Shown piece after piece: positions 1-9,338 of a DNA stretch of 64,000 nucleotides. The stretch's first letter is position 1. Each line of letters opens with the position of its first letter. The notes under the pieces were generated by a model. The model was given only the letters and a program-made list of their open reading frames with translations, searched no databases and was not told where the DNA came from. Both the position numbers and the translations under genes were made by a program. Location of the stretch: the NCBI RefSeq assembly GCF_002113125.1, contig NZ_NEJP01000002.1:124001-188000 (forward strand). The letters are read 5' to 3'. This DNA comes from Pseudomonas sp. B20(2017). Lineage in GTDB: Bacteria > Pseudomonadota > Gammaproteobacteria > Pseudomonadales > Pseudomonadaceae.

Positions 1-20
1 TTTTGCTTGAGCCAGAGCGT

Positions 21-455
21 TCAACCGGCGATGGCGCGGTCCACCGAGAGCTTGCCGGCGCCTTCGATCAGTACCGCGAGGCTGCCACCGAGCAGAGCCA
101 GGGCGAACTCGTAACCATTGTTGGCCATGAACAGACCGTTGCTGATGTGCACAGTGAAAATGGCCACCAGCGACAGGAAGGTCAGCCCCAGTGCCGCCGG
201 ACGAACCAGCAAGCCGATGATCAATGCCAGGCCTGCGAAGAACTCGGTGCCGCCGGCCAGGGTAGCCATCAAGTAACCGGGGGTCAGGCCGATGCTTTCC
301 ATGTACTGCGCGGTGCCTGCCAGACCGTAGCCACCGAAGAGGCCGAAGAGTTTCTGCGAACCGTGGGCGGCGAAGATCACACCGACGGCAATGCGCAGAA
401 TGGTCAGACCGTAGCCGGCGCGGGTGAATAGGACCTTGTTGATCAGAGAGCTCAT
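21..455 (-). CDS. DoxX family membrane protein
   Basis: A 144-residue protein with four predicted membrane segments and the DoxX signature around AHGSQKLFG in the first third, followed by a GG-TEFFAG stretch. DoxX-family proteins are small inner-membrane proteins; some act with quinones or in thiol/redox stress, but the substrate of this clade is not known. The ATG at 453-455 is preceded by AAGGAAA at good spacing. A perfect ATTAA-TCAG-TTAAT dyad lies about 50 bases upstream and overlaps a possible -10, so it is probably controlled by its own repressor or activator. Family call is firm, function is not. Confidence 0.9.
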   Translation of the reverse strand: MSSLINKVLFTRAGYGLTILRIAVGVIFAAHGSQKLFGLFGGYGLAGTAQYMESIGLTPGYLMATLAGGTEFFAGLALIIGLLVRPAALGLTFLSLVAIFTVHISNGLFMANNGYEFALALLGGSLAVLIEGAGKLSVDRAIAG

Positions 456-500
456 GTTGCGTTTCCTTGTGGTCAGAAGTGCTTGTTGGTTGGCCGCTAT

Positions 501-514
501 ATTAATCAGTTAAT
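501..514. promoter_or_regulatory. Dyad in the doxX-like promoter region
   Basis: Perfect inverted repeat ATTAA-N4-TTAAT. On the minus strand a TAATAT hexamer at 499-504 could serve as the -10, so a bound regulator would overlap the promoter. The regulator is not identified and no -35 of good quality was seen. Confidence 0.4.
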
Positions 515-562
515 TTCATGTTAAAAGCGCAAAAAATCCGCCATAACAATCAACTTATTAGA

Positions 563-1984
563 TCATTTGCGTGAGACCACTTTTTGCCCTGCGGGCTCCA
601 ACGACTCCCGCTCCCGGTCGAACGCCAAGTAATACTTGTTCACGCTATTAACATAGCTGACGGCTCCCATTCCCACCTGCTCCATGGCGATGCGCTCGAC
701 CTGGAAGAACCATTGGTTGGGATTCAGGCCGCGACGCCGCGCTTCTGCACGCATGCCTTGCACCCGCTCCGGGCCGATGTTGTAGGCAGCCAGAGTGAAC
801 GCCATCCGCTCGCGCTCGTTGAGCTTGGGGCTGTTGAAGAACTTGCGACGGATCATCGCCAGGTACTTGGCCCCGGCCTGCACATTCGCATCGAGATTCT
901 GGATATTGTTCACACCGACCCGCTGCGCGGCGGACGGCGTGATCTGCATCAGCCCGGTCGGGCCGCTGCCGCTTCGCGCGTTGGGCTGTAGCGCCGACTC
1001 CTTGAAGGCCAGCGCTGCCAGGTTGAGCCAGTCCATGTTTTGCGCTTCGGCGTGCTTCTGCAGGGTCGGGCGCAGTTTTTCCAGGCGCTGGCGATCGGCC
1101 TTGGCCAACGGATAGTGCACTTGATAGAGACGGCGGTAGATCCGCAGGAAGGCCGCATCTTCGTTCGCCGGCTTCTTATAGCCGGTCAGGAAACGGTCGA
1201 TGCTCGCCCGCAACATTGATGCGTCACGCCGCACGAACCAGTATTCCTCGCCCGGCTCGCTGATTATCACCTGACGATCAAAACGCAGCTTGGGCAGGAT
1301 CTTGCCCCAACGCTCGGCAATCGGTTGCTCGACGATGGTCAGGTGAAAGATACCGCCTTGGACCATTTCCAGCACATCTTCGACCGCCAGCGTCGGATCG
1401 ACCCATTCGATCTTGATCGGCGCCAGTTTGTGTAGCGCCAGCTTCTGGTTGAGCTGACTCACCGCCTCCCCTGCCGCACTGCCGGTGGGCAATGCCAGGG
1501 TTTTGCCGGCCAGTTGTTCGACCTTGGTGTAGCGCTTCTCGCCCTTGATGCCGACCAACACCAGCGGCACGTTGCTGGCAATCGGCTCGCTGCTGGCGAC
1601 CGCGTAGCCCGGTTGCAACTCGAGCAGTTCGCCGGGCGCAACAAGATCGCCCTCGCCGCGCTGCAGCGCGCCGAGCAGTTGATCCTTGGCTTTGGGGATG
1701 ATCTTGAGGGTGATTTCCTGGCCGTCGCGGGCGTGACCATTGAGGTATTGCTCGAAAGCGCGCAGGCGGTGGTATTCGATGCCGATGGCCTGGCCCTGGA
1801 CTTCGCCGGAACTGTTGCGGCTCTGGTTGACCAGCACCCGCAACACGCGACTGCTGCGAATTTCGGTCAGGTCGCGGACCTTGGCGGCCGGCACGGCTTG
1901 CAACGGCCCGGGCAGGCGCGCGACCGCCGTCATCGGCAGCAGCAACGAACCACACAGCAGGAACAAAACCGAGGGACGAACCAT
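563..1984 (-). CDS. MltF-like membrane-bound lytic murein transglycosylase
   Basis: A 473-residue periplasmic enzyme predicted to cleave the MurNAc-GlcNAc bond of peptidoglycan. It starts with a signal sequence (residues 1-22, hydrophobic LFLLCGSLLLP), followed by a periplasmic solute-binding-like domain (about 45-285) and a C-terminal SLT domain (about 310-460) with the catalytic glutamate in FKESAL (about 329) and the GLMQIT and AAYNIG motifs. This solute-binding plus SLT order is that of MltF. The open frame reaches 2131, but the ATG at 1984 has GGAGAG just upstream and begins the signal peptide. Canonical MltF has a slightly different catalytic motif, so this may be a paralogue. It is divergent from tatD. 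Confidence 0.88.
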   Translation of the reverse strand: MVRPSVLFLLCGSLLLPMTAVARLPGPLQAVPAAKVRDLTEIRSSRVLRVLVNQSRNSSGEVQGQAIGIEYHRLRAFEQYLNGHARDGQEITLKIIPKAKDQLLGALQRGEGDLVAPGELLELQPGYAVASSEPIASNVPLVLVGIKGEKRYTKVEQLAGKTLALPTGSAAGEAVSQLNQKLALHKLAPIKIEWVDPTLAVEDVLEMVQGGIFHLTIVEQPIAERWGKILPKLRFDRQVIISEPGEEYWFVRRDASMLRASIDRFLTGYKKPANEDAAFLRIYRRLYQVHYPLAKADRQRLEKLRPTLQKHAEAQNMDWLNLAALAFKESALQPNARSGSGPTGLMQITPSAAQRVGVNNIQNLDANVQAGAKYLAMIRRKFFNSPKLNERERMAFTLAAYNIGPERVQGMRAEARRRGLNPNQWFFQVERIAMEQVGMGAVSYVNSVNKYYLAFDRERESLEPAGQKVVSRK

Positions 1985-2220
1985 CCACTCTCCGGAAAGA
2001 ATACGGGGCGTTTTCACCGCTGAGCGGTCGCAAAACACCGACGAAAACAGAGCGCCTGGAGCGCTGATAAAGTGCGAGAGACTGGCACAGTGATGGCAAT
2101 TCTGCCAACCCGCGTTGCCTCGCGGCCTCAACAGACAGCCATAAGCCGTTGTAGTTCTTGGCTTTTCTTATAAATCTACAGCTCTGATATGCTTTCCGGC
2201 CTTCGGCCCGAGGTAGCACC

Positions 2221-3027
2221 ATGCAACTCATCGATATCGGCGTCAACCTGACCAACCCCAGTTTCGCCGACAAACACCAGGCCGTGCTCGACCGCGCCTA
2301 TGCTGCCGGGGTCTGCCAACTGGTGCTGACCGGCACCAGCGTCGAGGGCAGCGAACAGGCGTTGGAGCTGTGCCAGCAACTGGATCCGGACGGCCAACGA
2401 CTGTTCGCCACCGCCGGCATTCACCCGCATTCGGCCAGCGACTGGAATGCCGACAGCGCAAAGCGTCTGCGCAGCTTGCTGCAGGAATCGAACGTGGTGG
2501 CGGTGGGCGAATGCGGGCTGGATTTCAACCGCGATTTCTCGCCGCGCCCGCAGCAGGAAAAAGTCCTCGAAGGACATCTGGCGCTGGCTGCCGAACTGCA
2601 ATTGCCGGTGTTCCTGCATGAACGTGACGCTAGCCAGCGCCTGCTGGAAATCCTCCGTGACTTCCGCGACCGGTTGCCTGCCGCCGTGGTGCATTGCTTC
2701 ACCGGCGAGCAGAAAGCACTGTTCAGCTATCTCGATCTGGATCTGCACATCGGCATCACCGGCTGGATCTGCGACGAGCGTCGCGGCACGCATTTGCATC
2801 CGCTTGTGAAGGAGATCAAGCGCGGTCGCCTGATGCTGGAAAGCGATGCGCCCTATCTGTTGCCACGCACATTGCGGCCAAAGCCGAAGAACGGGCGCAA
2901 CGAGCCGGCGTATCTCACTGAAGTGCTGCGCGAAGTCGCATTGCATCGAGGCGAAACCGAGGAAGATCTGGCGGCCCACACCACCGCCTGCGCCCGGGCG
3001 TTCTACGGTTTACCTACCCTGCCCTAG
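2221..3027 (+). CDS. tatD: TatD metal-dependent deoxyribonuclease
   Basis: A 268-residue TIM-barrel metal-dependent hydrolase. It opens with DIGVNL, the form found in TatD itself rather than the DSHCH form of YcfH-type paralogues. The metal ligands are visible as GECGLDF, FLHERD, VVHCFTG and [10 protein letters not shown]. TatD-family enzymes have 3'-5' exonuclease activity and are linked to repair of oxidative DNA damage; they are not part of the Tat translocon. The start has GAGG seven bases upstream. The gene stands alone, divergent from the lytic transglycosylase gene. Confidence 0.93.
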   Translation: MQLIDIGVNLTNPSFADKHQAVLDRAYAAGVCQLVLTGTSVEGSEQALELCQQLDPDGQRLFATAGIHPHSASDWNADSAKRLRSLLQESNVVAVGECGLDFNRDFSPRPQQEKVLEGHLALAAELQLPVFLHERDASQRLLEILRDFRDRLPAAVVHCFTGEQKALFSYLDLDLHIGITGWICDERRGTHLHPLVKEIKRGRLMLESDAPYLLPRTLRPKPKNGRNEPAYLTEVLREVALHRGETEEDLAAHTTACARAFYGLPTLP

Positions 3028-3037
3028 CCGAGGCCAA

Positions 3038-3056
3038 TGCATCACTTGTTGATGCA
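3038..3056. promoter_or_regulatory. 7-bp inverted repeat between tatD and the chemoreceptor gene
   Basis: TGCATCA-CTTGT-TGATGCA is a perfect 7-bp inverted repeat starting 11 bases after the tatD stop. No U-tract follows it, so it is a weak candidate for a terminator and could equally be an operator for the downstream chemoreceptor, whose start is 80 bases away. Confidence 0.35.
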
Positions 3057-3135
3057 CATCAAGATCCGGACACCTGCGTAGCGGCACAATAATGGCACCT
3101 TGCCAAAACTGTTTCCGCTATCAGAGAAGACCTCC

Positions 3136-4617
3136 ATGGGTGCCTGGCTTAGCAATATCTCGCTGAAATACAAATTCTGGGCGGTGAACGCGGTCGCCTT
3201 TGTCACCACTTTGTTGTTAGTGCTGTACGCCGTACAGCTCGAACAACAGGCCCGCAGCCACGCCGCGCAAACCTCGGCCCAGGCCCAGGCGCAATTGCTC
3301 AAGGCGTGGCCGGCCGGGCAAGCCTTGCCCAAATCCGATCAGGTACTGACCTTCAAACGCGGTGAAGCGCCGCGCCTCAACGATCAGCCGCTGCTGGAGA
3401 TCACCGACAGCAACGGCTGGATCGAGATCAGTCATTTACCGTTATTTGGCGAAAATCCGCTGCTCGGTGCCGAGGTCTTCAGCCGTGCCGATGGTCAGCA
3501 GGTCGCCGTGATCGCCTACACCCCCAGCCTCAGCCAGGTGTTCAGCGAACGCTTCGCCAACTATGCGGTGGCGGTGTTCATCCTGATGCTGGCGATGCTT
3601 GGCGCTTCACAGTTGCTGATCCGCTTTCTGCTCAGCCAGCTCAACACCCTCAAGGACGTAATGCTGCACGTGGAGAAAACCGGCGACCTCGCCGCTCGGG
3701 TGCCGCTGGCCTGCAAGGATGAAGTCGGGCAGATGGCCAATGCGTTCAACGCGATGCAGGCCGGTTATCAGCGAGTGGTGACCACCGTGGCCAACACCGC
3801 CCGGCAACTCGACGTCGGTGCCGCGCGACTGGCTTCGAGCATGAACGAAGTGCGTCACGGCATGCTCGGCCAGCAAAGTGAAACCGATCAGGCCGCCACG
3901 GCGATCAACGAAATGACCGCGACCGTCTACCACATCGCCCAGCACGCCGGCGCCACTCGCGACCTGTCGCAGACCGCCGACGGCCTGGCTGGCAGCGGCC
4001 AGCAAGTGGTGAGCCGGGTACAGACTTCGATTGCCGGGCTGTCCAGCGGCGTGCAGCAGACCGCCGAGATGATCCAGCGTCTGGCCGAGGACAGCCAGAA
4101 GATCAACGGCGTAGTCAGCGTGATCCACAGCATCGCCGAGCAAACCAATTTGCTGGCACTTAACGCCGCCATCGAAGCAGCCCGTGCCGGGGAAATGGGC
4201 CGCGGGTTTGCGGTGGTCGCAGACGAGGTGCGTAACCTCGCCAAACGCGTGCAGACCTCCACCGATGAAATCACCACGATGGTGTCGGCGTTGCAGGCCG
4301 GCACCCGTGACGCGGTGGACTTCATGCAGGAGAGTTCGTACAAGGCCGACGACTGCGTGCAACAGGCGCAAGAGGCCGGCGAAGCATTGGCGGAAATCAC
4401 CGGGGCGGTGGCGCAGATGCGCGAAAGCAACACGCAGATTGCGGTGGCGGCGGAACAGCAAAGTCAGGTGGCCGAAGAGATGAACCGCGCGGTGGTGAGC
4501 ATTCGCGATGTCACCGAAAACACCGTGCAACAGACCGTGGATTCGGCGACCACCAGTAACGAGTTGGCGACGCTGGCCGGGGAATTGAACAAGGCAATCG
4601 GTCAGCTGAAACTCTGA
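3136..4617 (+). CDS. Methyl-accepting chemotaxis protein
   Basis: A 493-residue inner-membrane chemoreceptor. It has a first membrane segment at about residues 15-35, a short periplasmic region of about 100 residues, a second membrane segment at about 145-165, a HAMP domain (about 165-220), and a long cytoplasmic coiled-coil signalling domain with the hairpin-tip motif [19 protein letters not shown]. The periplasmic sensing part is too small and divergent for a ligand to be named. The open frame could begin at 3100; the ATG at 3136 directly precedes the amphipathic and membrane segment and is preferred. It signals through CheA/CheW encoded elsewhere. Confidence 0.92.
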   Translation: MGAWLSNISLKYKFWAVNAVAFVTTLLLVLYAVQLEQQARSHAAQTSAQAQAQLLKAWPAGQALPKSDQVLTFKRGEAPRLNDQPLLEITDSNGWIEISHLPLFGENPLLGAEVFSRADGQQVAVIAYTPSLSQVFSERFANYAVAVFILMLAMLGASQLLIRFLLSQLNTLKDVMLHVEKTGDLAARVPLACKDEVGQMANAFNAMQAGYQRVVTTVANTARQLDVGAARLASSMNEVRHGMLGQQSETDQAATAINEMTATVYHIAQHAGATRDLSQTADGLAGSGQQVVSRVQTSIAGLSSGVQQTAEMIQRLAEDSQKINGVVSVIHSIAEQTNLLALNAAIEAARAGEMGRGFAVVADEVRNLAKRVQTSTDEITTMVSALQAGTRDAVDFMQESSYKADDCVQQAQEAGEALAEITGAVAQMRESNTQIAVAAEQQSQVAEEMNRAVVSIRDVTENTVQQTVDSATTSNELATLAGELNKAIGQLKL

Positions 4618-4622
4618 CCCCC

Positions 4623-4715
4623 CTTCGCGAGCAAGCTCGCTCCCACAGGGCCTAACGGCGCTCACAAAATCGGGATTCAACCAAAAAGTCTGTGGGAGCG
4701 AGCTTGCTCGCGAAG
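4623..4715. repeat. REPIN (paired inverted REP elements), copy 1
   Basis: Two near-identical 26-base REP sequences in opposite orientation, 4623-4648 and 4690-4715, sharing the core GTGGGAGCGAGCTTGCTCGCGAAG, separated by 41 bases. Each arm is itself a hairpin. This is the REPIN arrangement known in P. fluorescens, mobilised in trans by a RAYT transposase that is not encoded here. Confidence 0.9.
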
Positions 4716-4844
4716 GCGTCAGTCCGGACAACATCGAATCCAGCGATGACGCCTATCAGTTCAATAGCCAACCTTGATTCGCCGCCCTGGCTGCCCGGGC
4801 CTATTCTTCAACCATGTACTGAACATGGATCGAGGAGCAGCAAC

Positions 4845-5210
4845 ATGGGCAAACGTCACCCCAACCTTCCTGCGTGGCAATGGCGCGCGTACCCGAACAA
4901 CCATCAGCACCCGACCAACCTGGTGCTGCACCTGATTGCCGTGCCGCTGTTCATTGTCGCGTTTCTGTTGATCGTCTCGGGCGTGTTCAGCCTGAGTCTG
5001 GCCAGCGTGGCGATCGGCGTGATCGGCATCATTGCGGCGCTGGGTCTGCAGCGTCACGGTCACAGCCTGGAGGCGCAAGCCTCCGAACCGTTCAGTGATC
5101 GCAAGGACGCCGTTTCGCGTCTGCTGGTCGAGCAGTTCCTGACGTTTCCGCGGTTCTTCCTCAGTGGCGGTTGGTTTCGCGCCTGGCGTGAACGCCATCG
5201 CCGCCATTGA
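4845..5210 (+). CDS. Mpo1-like (DUF962) membrane protein
   Basis: A 121-residue protein with two or more hydrophobic segments in the middle and a conserved N-terminal NNHQHPTNLVLHLIAVPL region, typical of the Mpo1-like/DUF962 family. Yeast Mpo1 is an iron-dependent dioxygenase in phytosphingosine breakdown; the bacterial role is unknown. The histidines in the N-terminal motif are the likely metal ligands. The open frame begins at 4692 inside the REPIN, but the ATG at 4845 has GAGGAG eight bases upstream and starts the conserved sequence. Confidence 0.8.
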   Translation: MGKRHPNLPAWQWRAYPNNHQHPTNLVLHLIAVPLFIVAFLLIVSGVFSLSLASVAIGVIGIIAALGLQRHGHSLEAQASEPFSDRKDAVSRLLVEQFLTFPRFFLSGGWFRAWRERHRRH

Positions 5211-5211
5211 A

Positions 5212-6006
5212 TCAGGCGAAGATCGTCACCGTCTGCCGACTCATGGCAATCAGTTCCCCCTTCGCGCTCCACAGCTTGGCGGCGACATGGCCGTAACCGT
5301 CAGCCGCATACTCGATGTCTGCCAAGTATTGGCACCAGTCCAGCGTGCTCAAATCCAGTAACGGCTGAACGAATTCGATGGTCCAGGTCAGCGTGCTGCC
5401 TGGTGCCGGTTTCTTCAGATAGGGCAACAGCGCAGGCGGCCAGGCATCGACCAGCGCCAGCAGATGCGCCTCGTTGACTGGCTCTTCCTTCACATCCCCA
5501 CGCAAACGCACCCAGCCGCCCATCAGCCGCGACTGAATGCCGGTGAACGGCATGCCGCCGACACTCCAGCGCATCGCCAGATGGCGCATGAACTCGGGGG
5601 TTACGCCTTTGATGTACGGCAGTTCCTGGCAGTCGTCCCAGTGTTTCATCTCGGGTGCCGGATACGCTTCAACCGCCACTTCCGACGGCCGCGAAGCCCC
5701 GAAGCTGCCTTGCACCATCGTCACCACCTGACCGTTCTGCACGGCGCGCCCCAGCACCTGGCTGACCGCTTTGCCTTCGCGCAGCAGTTCGACTTCAAAG
5801 CTCACCGGCACTTCGGGCTCGACCGGGCCGACAAAGGTGATCGCCAGCGAACGCACCGGCCGATCGGTCGGCACCCTGGTGCGCATCACTTCAAATTGCA
5901 GTGCAGCAACCAACCCGCCAAAACTCGCCCGGCCCTGGCCCCACTCCGCCGGAATCGTGACCTCCGGTTGACGACGGACAGCATCGATCAGATCGCAAAA
6001 GCGCAT
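5212..6006 (-). CDS. Acyl-CoA thioesterase family protein (double hotdog)
   Basis: A 264-residue protein of the TesB-like family that hydrolyses acyl-CoA thioesters. The N-terminal half (about 1-110, with GQGRASFGGLVAALQFEVM) and the C-terminal half (about 140-260, ending YGHVAAKLWSAKGELIAMS) each match a hotdog fold. Substrate chain length cannot be read from sequence. The start at 6006 has GAGG seven bases upstream and is preferred over 6021. The stop is one base from the convergent DUF962 gene. Confidence 0.85.
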   Translation of the reverse strand: MRFCDLIDAVRRQPEVTIPAEWGQGRASFGGLVAALQFEVMRTRVPTDRPVRSLAITFVGPVEPEVPVSFEVELLREGKAVSQVLGRAVQNGQVVTMVQGSFGASRPSEVAVEAYPAPEMKHWDDCQELPYIKGVTPEFMRHLAMRWSVGGMPFTGIQSRLMGGWVRLRGDVKEEPVNEAHLLALVDAWPPALLPYLKKPAPGSTLTWTIEFVQPLLDLSTLDWCQYLADIEYAADGYGHVAAKLWSAKGELIAMSRQTVTIFA

Positions 6007-6109
6007 GGAAACCTCGGACACGAAAAAGGGAATGACCGGATCTTAACCAGCGCGGCAGAGCGGCGCAGCGTCCATTCCGGTCAAAGAGACTGACAGATAG
6101 GCCGTTTAG

Positions 6110-6198
6110 TGTGGGAGCGAGCCTGCTCGCGATAGCGGTGTATCAGTCACTTCATTGGTGACTGTTCAGCCCTAATCGCGAGCAGGCTCGCTCCCACA
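6110..6198. repeat. REPIN, copy 2
   Basis: Inverted REP arms at 6110-6133 and 6175-6198 (TGTGGGAGCGAGCCTGCTCG core), spaced by 41 bases, in the gap between two minus-strand genes. Same family as copies 1, 3 and 4. Confidence 0.9.
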
Positions 6199-6216
6199 TG
6201 CGGTCTTGTGGAAAAT

Positions 6217-6984
6217 TCAGGACTTGAAGCAGGTCGCGCTGAGTTTTTCCAGCACCCGGTCGGCCTTGATTTCGGCCTTGGCCATGGTCGCCTGCCAGGA
6301 GGCGACGCAAGGTTGCAGATCCGGCTCCTGCTCGGCGCGCGCCAGCCATTGCCAGCAATCGTGCCAGTCACCAAGGGCGCCTTGTGCGGATTTCAAACGA
6401 GGTAATGCGGCTTCGGGCAGACGATCGAGTTCCGGGTAAGCCTCAATGCCGTATCGCACGCGCTTGATCAGCAGGCGCAGGCGATGGCGGTCGTGGGCTG
6501 GGTCGTGCAACGCCACGTCGAGATTCTTCCATTGTTTGCCCAGGCGTTTTTCGATGCGTTTGTCCAGACGCTTGAGCAATCCCTGGCGCTGGGACGCGCG
6601 CAGAAAACGCGGAAATGCATCGAGGATCATCAACAGCGATGCCACTTCGGCGCTGGCCGCCAGCGTCGGGTAAGCCTCGGCCATCTGCGCCATGCGCCGC
6701 TGCGCGGCTTCAGGCTGACCATGTTCGAGGAGATACGCCGCCAGCACCTCGCGGTCGCGCCATGGCGTGGTCAGTTGCCCCACCGCAGCCGCCGCATCTT
6801 CCAGTTGCTCGACACCGGGCAAACCGCGCAACGGTCGCAGCAGGCTGCGCAAACGGCGCACGGTAGTTCGCAAATCATGCAGCGCCTCAGGATCAGTCAG
6901 TGCGGTCAAACGCGCCTGACAGGCCAACAGCCGCATTTCCAGGCTCAGGACATGGGCCGCCAGCCGATCAACCAACGCAGACAT
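6217..6984 (-). CDS. CHAD domain protein
   Basis: A 255-residue all-helical CHAD protein. The conserved basic and histidine pattern is visible in LHDLRTTVRRLRSLLRPL (near residue 40) and HDRHRLRLLIKRVRYGIEA (near 165). CHAD domains bind polyphosphate through these conserved basic residues and localise to polyphosphate granules. There is no fused CYTH triphosphatase domain, so this is a stand-alone CHAD. The ATG at 6984 has AGGAG upstream. A small lipoprotein gene lies 77 bases upstream on the same strand. Confidence 0.88.
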   Translation of the reverse strand: MSALVDRLAAHVLSLEMRLLACQARLTALTDPEALHDLRTTVRRLRSLLRPLRGLPGVEQLEDAAAAVGQLTTPWRDREVLAAYLLEHGQPEAAQRRMAQMAEAYPTLAASAEVASLLMILDAFPRFLRASQRQGLLKRLDKRIEKRLGKQWKNLDVALHDPAHDRHRLRLLIKRVRYGIEAYPELDRLPEAALPRLKSAQGALGDWHDCWQWLARAEQEPDLQPCVASWQATMAKAEIKADRVLEKLSATCFKS

Positions 6985-7061
6985 CGCTTGCTCCTGAATT
7001 CAATGGCTTTGCACGAGTGTGCACTGGCGCAAGACACCTGCCCTTGCGCCACGTCAGCAGC

Positions 7062-7340
7062 TTAGCGTCCGGCGCGGGATTCGCGAATGTAGAAACGCGC
7101 CTTTTCGGCCTTCTTGGTGCAGCCTTCGAAACCCTCGAATTGCTGCTGAGTCTTGGCCGCCGTCAACAGCGACAGCGCCTTGGAATAGCTGACGGTGCCG
7201 GCAAACCCTTCGGCCTTCGCCAGGTCCAGTTCATGCCACGCCGCGTCGAGCTGGCTGCCGCAGCTGTCGCGATAAGCGGTCTTGCCGGCGCAACCGGCCA
7301 ATGCCAGCGCCATCAACGGCACACAGATCCAGGCTTTCAT
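7062..7340 (-). CDS. Small predicted lipoprotein
   Basis: A 92-residue protein with a classic lipoprotein signal: a hydrophobic core from about residue 5 and the lipobox LALAGC, giving a lipidated N-terminal cysteine. The mature part has two more cysteines (DSCGS and EGCTKK) that may pair. GTG at 7343 is an alternative start; GAGGTG suits either. I do not recognise a domain. It may be co-transcribed with the CHAD gene. Confidence 0.75.
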   Translation of the reverse strand: MKAWICVPLMALALAGCAGKTAYRDSCGSQLDAAWHELDLAKAEGFAGTVSYSKALSLLTAAKTQQQFEGFEGCTKKAEKARFYIRESRAGR

Positions 7341-7557
7341 CACTCACACCTCAAAGATAGGTCAACAGTCGTGCAGGTAAGACGGTAAGGCAGCGAAAAA
7401 GTGCCTTGTACCCCGCAATTGCACCGCACTGCAAAAGATAGCGCCGACGGGTCATGAAGTATCGAAAAAACGACGCCATGGCCGCCCCGAGCGACCCCGG
7501 CGATTGAAGCCCGGCCCTCAATGGGTGCATTGTGAAACCTTGCCGGGAGGAAGTCGG

Positions 7558-8595
7558 ATGAAAAAACGTGTCGCACTGGTGCTGGGCTCCGGTGGCGCCC
7601 GGGGCTATGCCCATATCGGGGTCATTGAAGAGATCGAACGACGGGGCTATGACATCAGTTGTATTGCCGGCTGTTCAATGGGGGCCGTGGTCGGCGGAAT
7701 CTACGCCGCCGGCAAGCTCGACGAGTACCGCAACTGGATCGAAAGCCTGGATTACCTCGACGTGCTGCGCCTGGTGGACGTCAGCTTCCGCCTCGGCGCG
7801 ATTCGTGGCGAAAAAGTCTTCGGTCAGATCCGCAAAATCGTCGGCGAGATCAATATTGAAGACCTGCGCATGCCCTACACGGCGGTCGCCGCCGACCTCA
7901 CCAACCAGCAGGAAATCTGGTTCCAGGAAGGCTGCTTGCATCAGGCGATGCGCGCCTCGGCGGCGATTCCCAGCCTGTTCACCCCGGTGATGCAGGGCAA
8001 CCGGATGCTGGTGGATGGCGGCATTCTCAACCCGTTGCCGATCGTGCCGGTGGTGTCGAGCCACTGCGACCTGATCATCGCAGTCAATCTCAACTCGACC
8101 AACCAGCGCCATTACAAACTGCCGGTGATCCAGCGCCCCGCCGCGTTTCGCACGCGCTTCGACAGCCTGATCAATTCGCTGGGCTCGAAGATGCCGTTCC
8201 GCCGCAAACAGGCCGAGCAACTGCTGATGCTGGAACAGGAGGCGCTGCGTGCCGAAGCGGCGGACATCAATCCGTGGGTCGAAGGCGCCGAACCGGAAAC
8301 TCAGCAACCGGCCGCCGCCCCCGAACGTGACGGCGCACCGAAATCCGCCACCGGTTCGTTCATCATCGATAACGTCGGGCCCGCGTCATTGCTCGACCTG
8401 ATCAACCAGAGTTTCGAGGTGATGCAGACCTCGCTGGCGCAGTACAAGATCGCTGGCTATCCGCCGGACATCCTGATCAACGTGCCGAAGCGGGTGTGCA
8501 GGTTCTTCGAGTTCTACAAGGCGCCGGAACTGATCGCGCTGGGTCGCGAGATCGCCCGGGATACCCTCGACCGCTATGAGAGCGAGCAGAACTAA
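7558..8595 (+). CDS. Patatin-like phospholipase (RssA type)
   Basis: A 345-residue protein with the patatin catalytic dyad: the oxyanion loop GSGGARG (about 10-16), nucleophile Ser40 in GCSMG, and the catalytic aspartate in DGG (about 152). It is predicted to hydrolyse acyl esters of phospholipids in the cytoplasm. No signal peptide or C-terminal beta barrel, so it is not PlpD-like. The ATG at 7558 has GGGAGG at good spacing. Its stop overlaps the stop of convergent kdpE by 3 bases (CTAA shared). Confidence 0.9.
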   Translation: MKKRVALVLGSGGARGYAHIGVIEEIERRGYDISCIAGCSMGAVVGGIYAAGKLDEYRNWIESLDYLDVLRLVDVSFRLGAIRGEKVFGQIRKIVGEINIEDLRMPYTAVAADLTNQQEIWFQEGCLHQAMRASAAIPSLFTPVMQGNRMLVDGGILNPLPIVPVVSSHCDLIIAVNLNSTNQRHYKLPVIQRPAAFRTRFDSLINSLGSKMPFRRKQAEQLLMLEQEALRAEAADINPWVEGAEPETQQPAAAPERDGAPKSATGSFIIDNVGPASLLDLINQSFEVMQTSLAQYKIAGYPPDILINVPKRVCRFFEFYKAPELIALGREIARDTLDRYESEQN

Positions 8596-9290
8596 AAGCT
8601 GCTCTCGCTCAACAAGCGATAACCGACGCCGGCCTCGGTCACGATGAACCGGGGCCGGGTCGGATCGTCCGCCAGTTTTTGCCGCAGATGCCCGACCACG
8701 ATCCGCAGATAGTGACTGTCTTCGGTGTGAGTCGGCCCCCAGATATCCTTGAGCAATTGTTGCTGGGTAATCACCCGCCCTGGATGCCGCGCCAGTTGCG
8801 CCAGCACGGCGTATTCCTTGCGGGTCAGGGCGACTTCGACGCCGTCGAGCAGCACCCGGCGATAGGCCAGGTCCACGGTCAGCGGGCCGAAATTCAATGC
8901 AGCCTGCTGCGCTTCGCCGGCCGGTGCCTGACGCAGCAACGCGCGCACCCGGGCGAGAAATTCCTGAATGCCGAACGGCTTGGTCACGTAGTCATTGGCG
9001 CCGCCATCCAGTGCCTGGACTTTCTGCCCTTCGCTGGCGCGCACCGACAGCACCAGCACCGGTGCCGTGGCCCATTCGCGAAACTCGCGCAGCACTTGCT
9101 GGCCGTCCATGTCCGGCAGGCCTAGGTCGAGCACCAGCAGATCGGGTTTGTTCAGCGCCGCCTGGGCCAGGCCCTCGGCGCCAGTGCCGGCCTCCAGCAC
9201 TTTGTAGCCTTGGGACGCGAGGCTGATGCGCAGGAACTTGCGGATCTGCGGTTCGTCATCGATGACCAAAATGGTCGCGGTCTGGCTCAT
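8592..9290 (-). CDS. kdpE: KdpE response regulator
   Basis: A 232-residue OmpR/PhoB-type regulator: receiver domain with the phospho-acceptor aspartate in VLDLGLPD (about 56) and the conserved KPF loop, followed by a winged-helix DNA-binding domain (about 130-228). Paired with KdpD, 48 bases upstream, it activates the kdp operon when potassium is limiting. It is the last gene of kdpFABCDE. Confidence 0.96.
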   Translation of the reverse strand: MSQTATILVIDDEPQIRKFLRISLASQGYKVLEAGTGAEGLAQAALNKPDLLVLDLGLPDMDGQQVLREFREWATAPVLVLSVRASEGQKVQALDGGANDYVTKPFGIQEFLARVRALLRQAPAGEAQQAALNFGPLTVDLAYRRVLLDGVEVALTRKEYAVLAQLARHPGRVITQQQLLKDIWGPTHTEDSHYLRIVVGHLRQKLADDPTRPRFIVTEAGVGYRLLSESSF

Positions 9291-9338
9291 GAATTCACAT
9301 CAACACAAAAGAGTTGCAAGAGAGTAGCGCAGCACGGA

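Noticed and set aside
4623..6198. Possible CRISPR-like array from repeated GTGGGAGCGAGC units
   Set aside because: Units are inverted pairs at separate intergenic sites with no regular spacers and no cas genes; they are REPINs.
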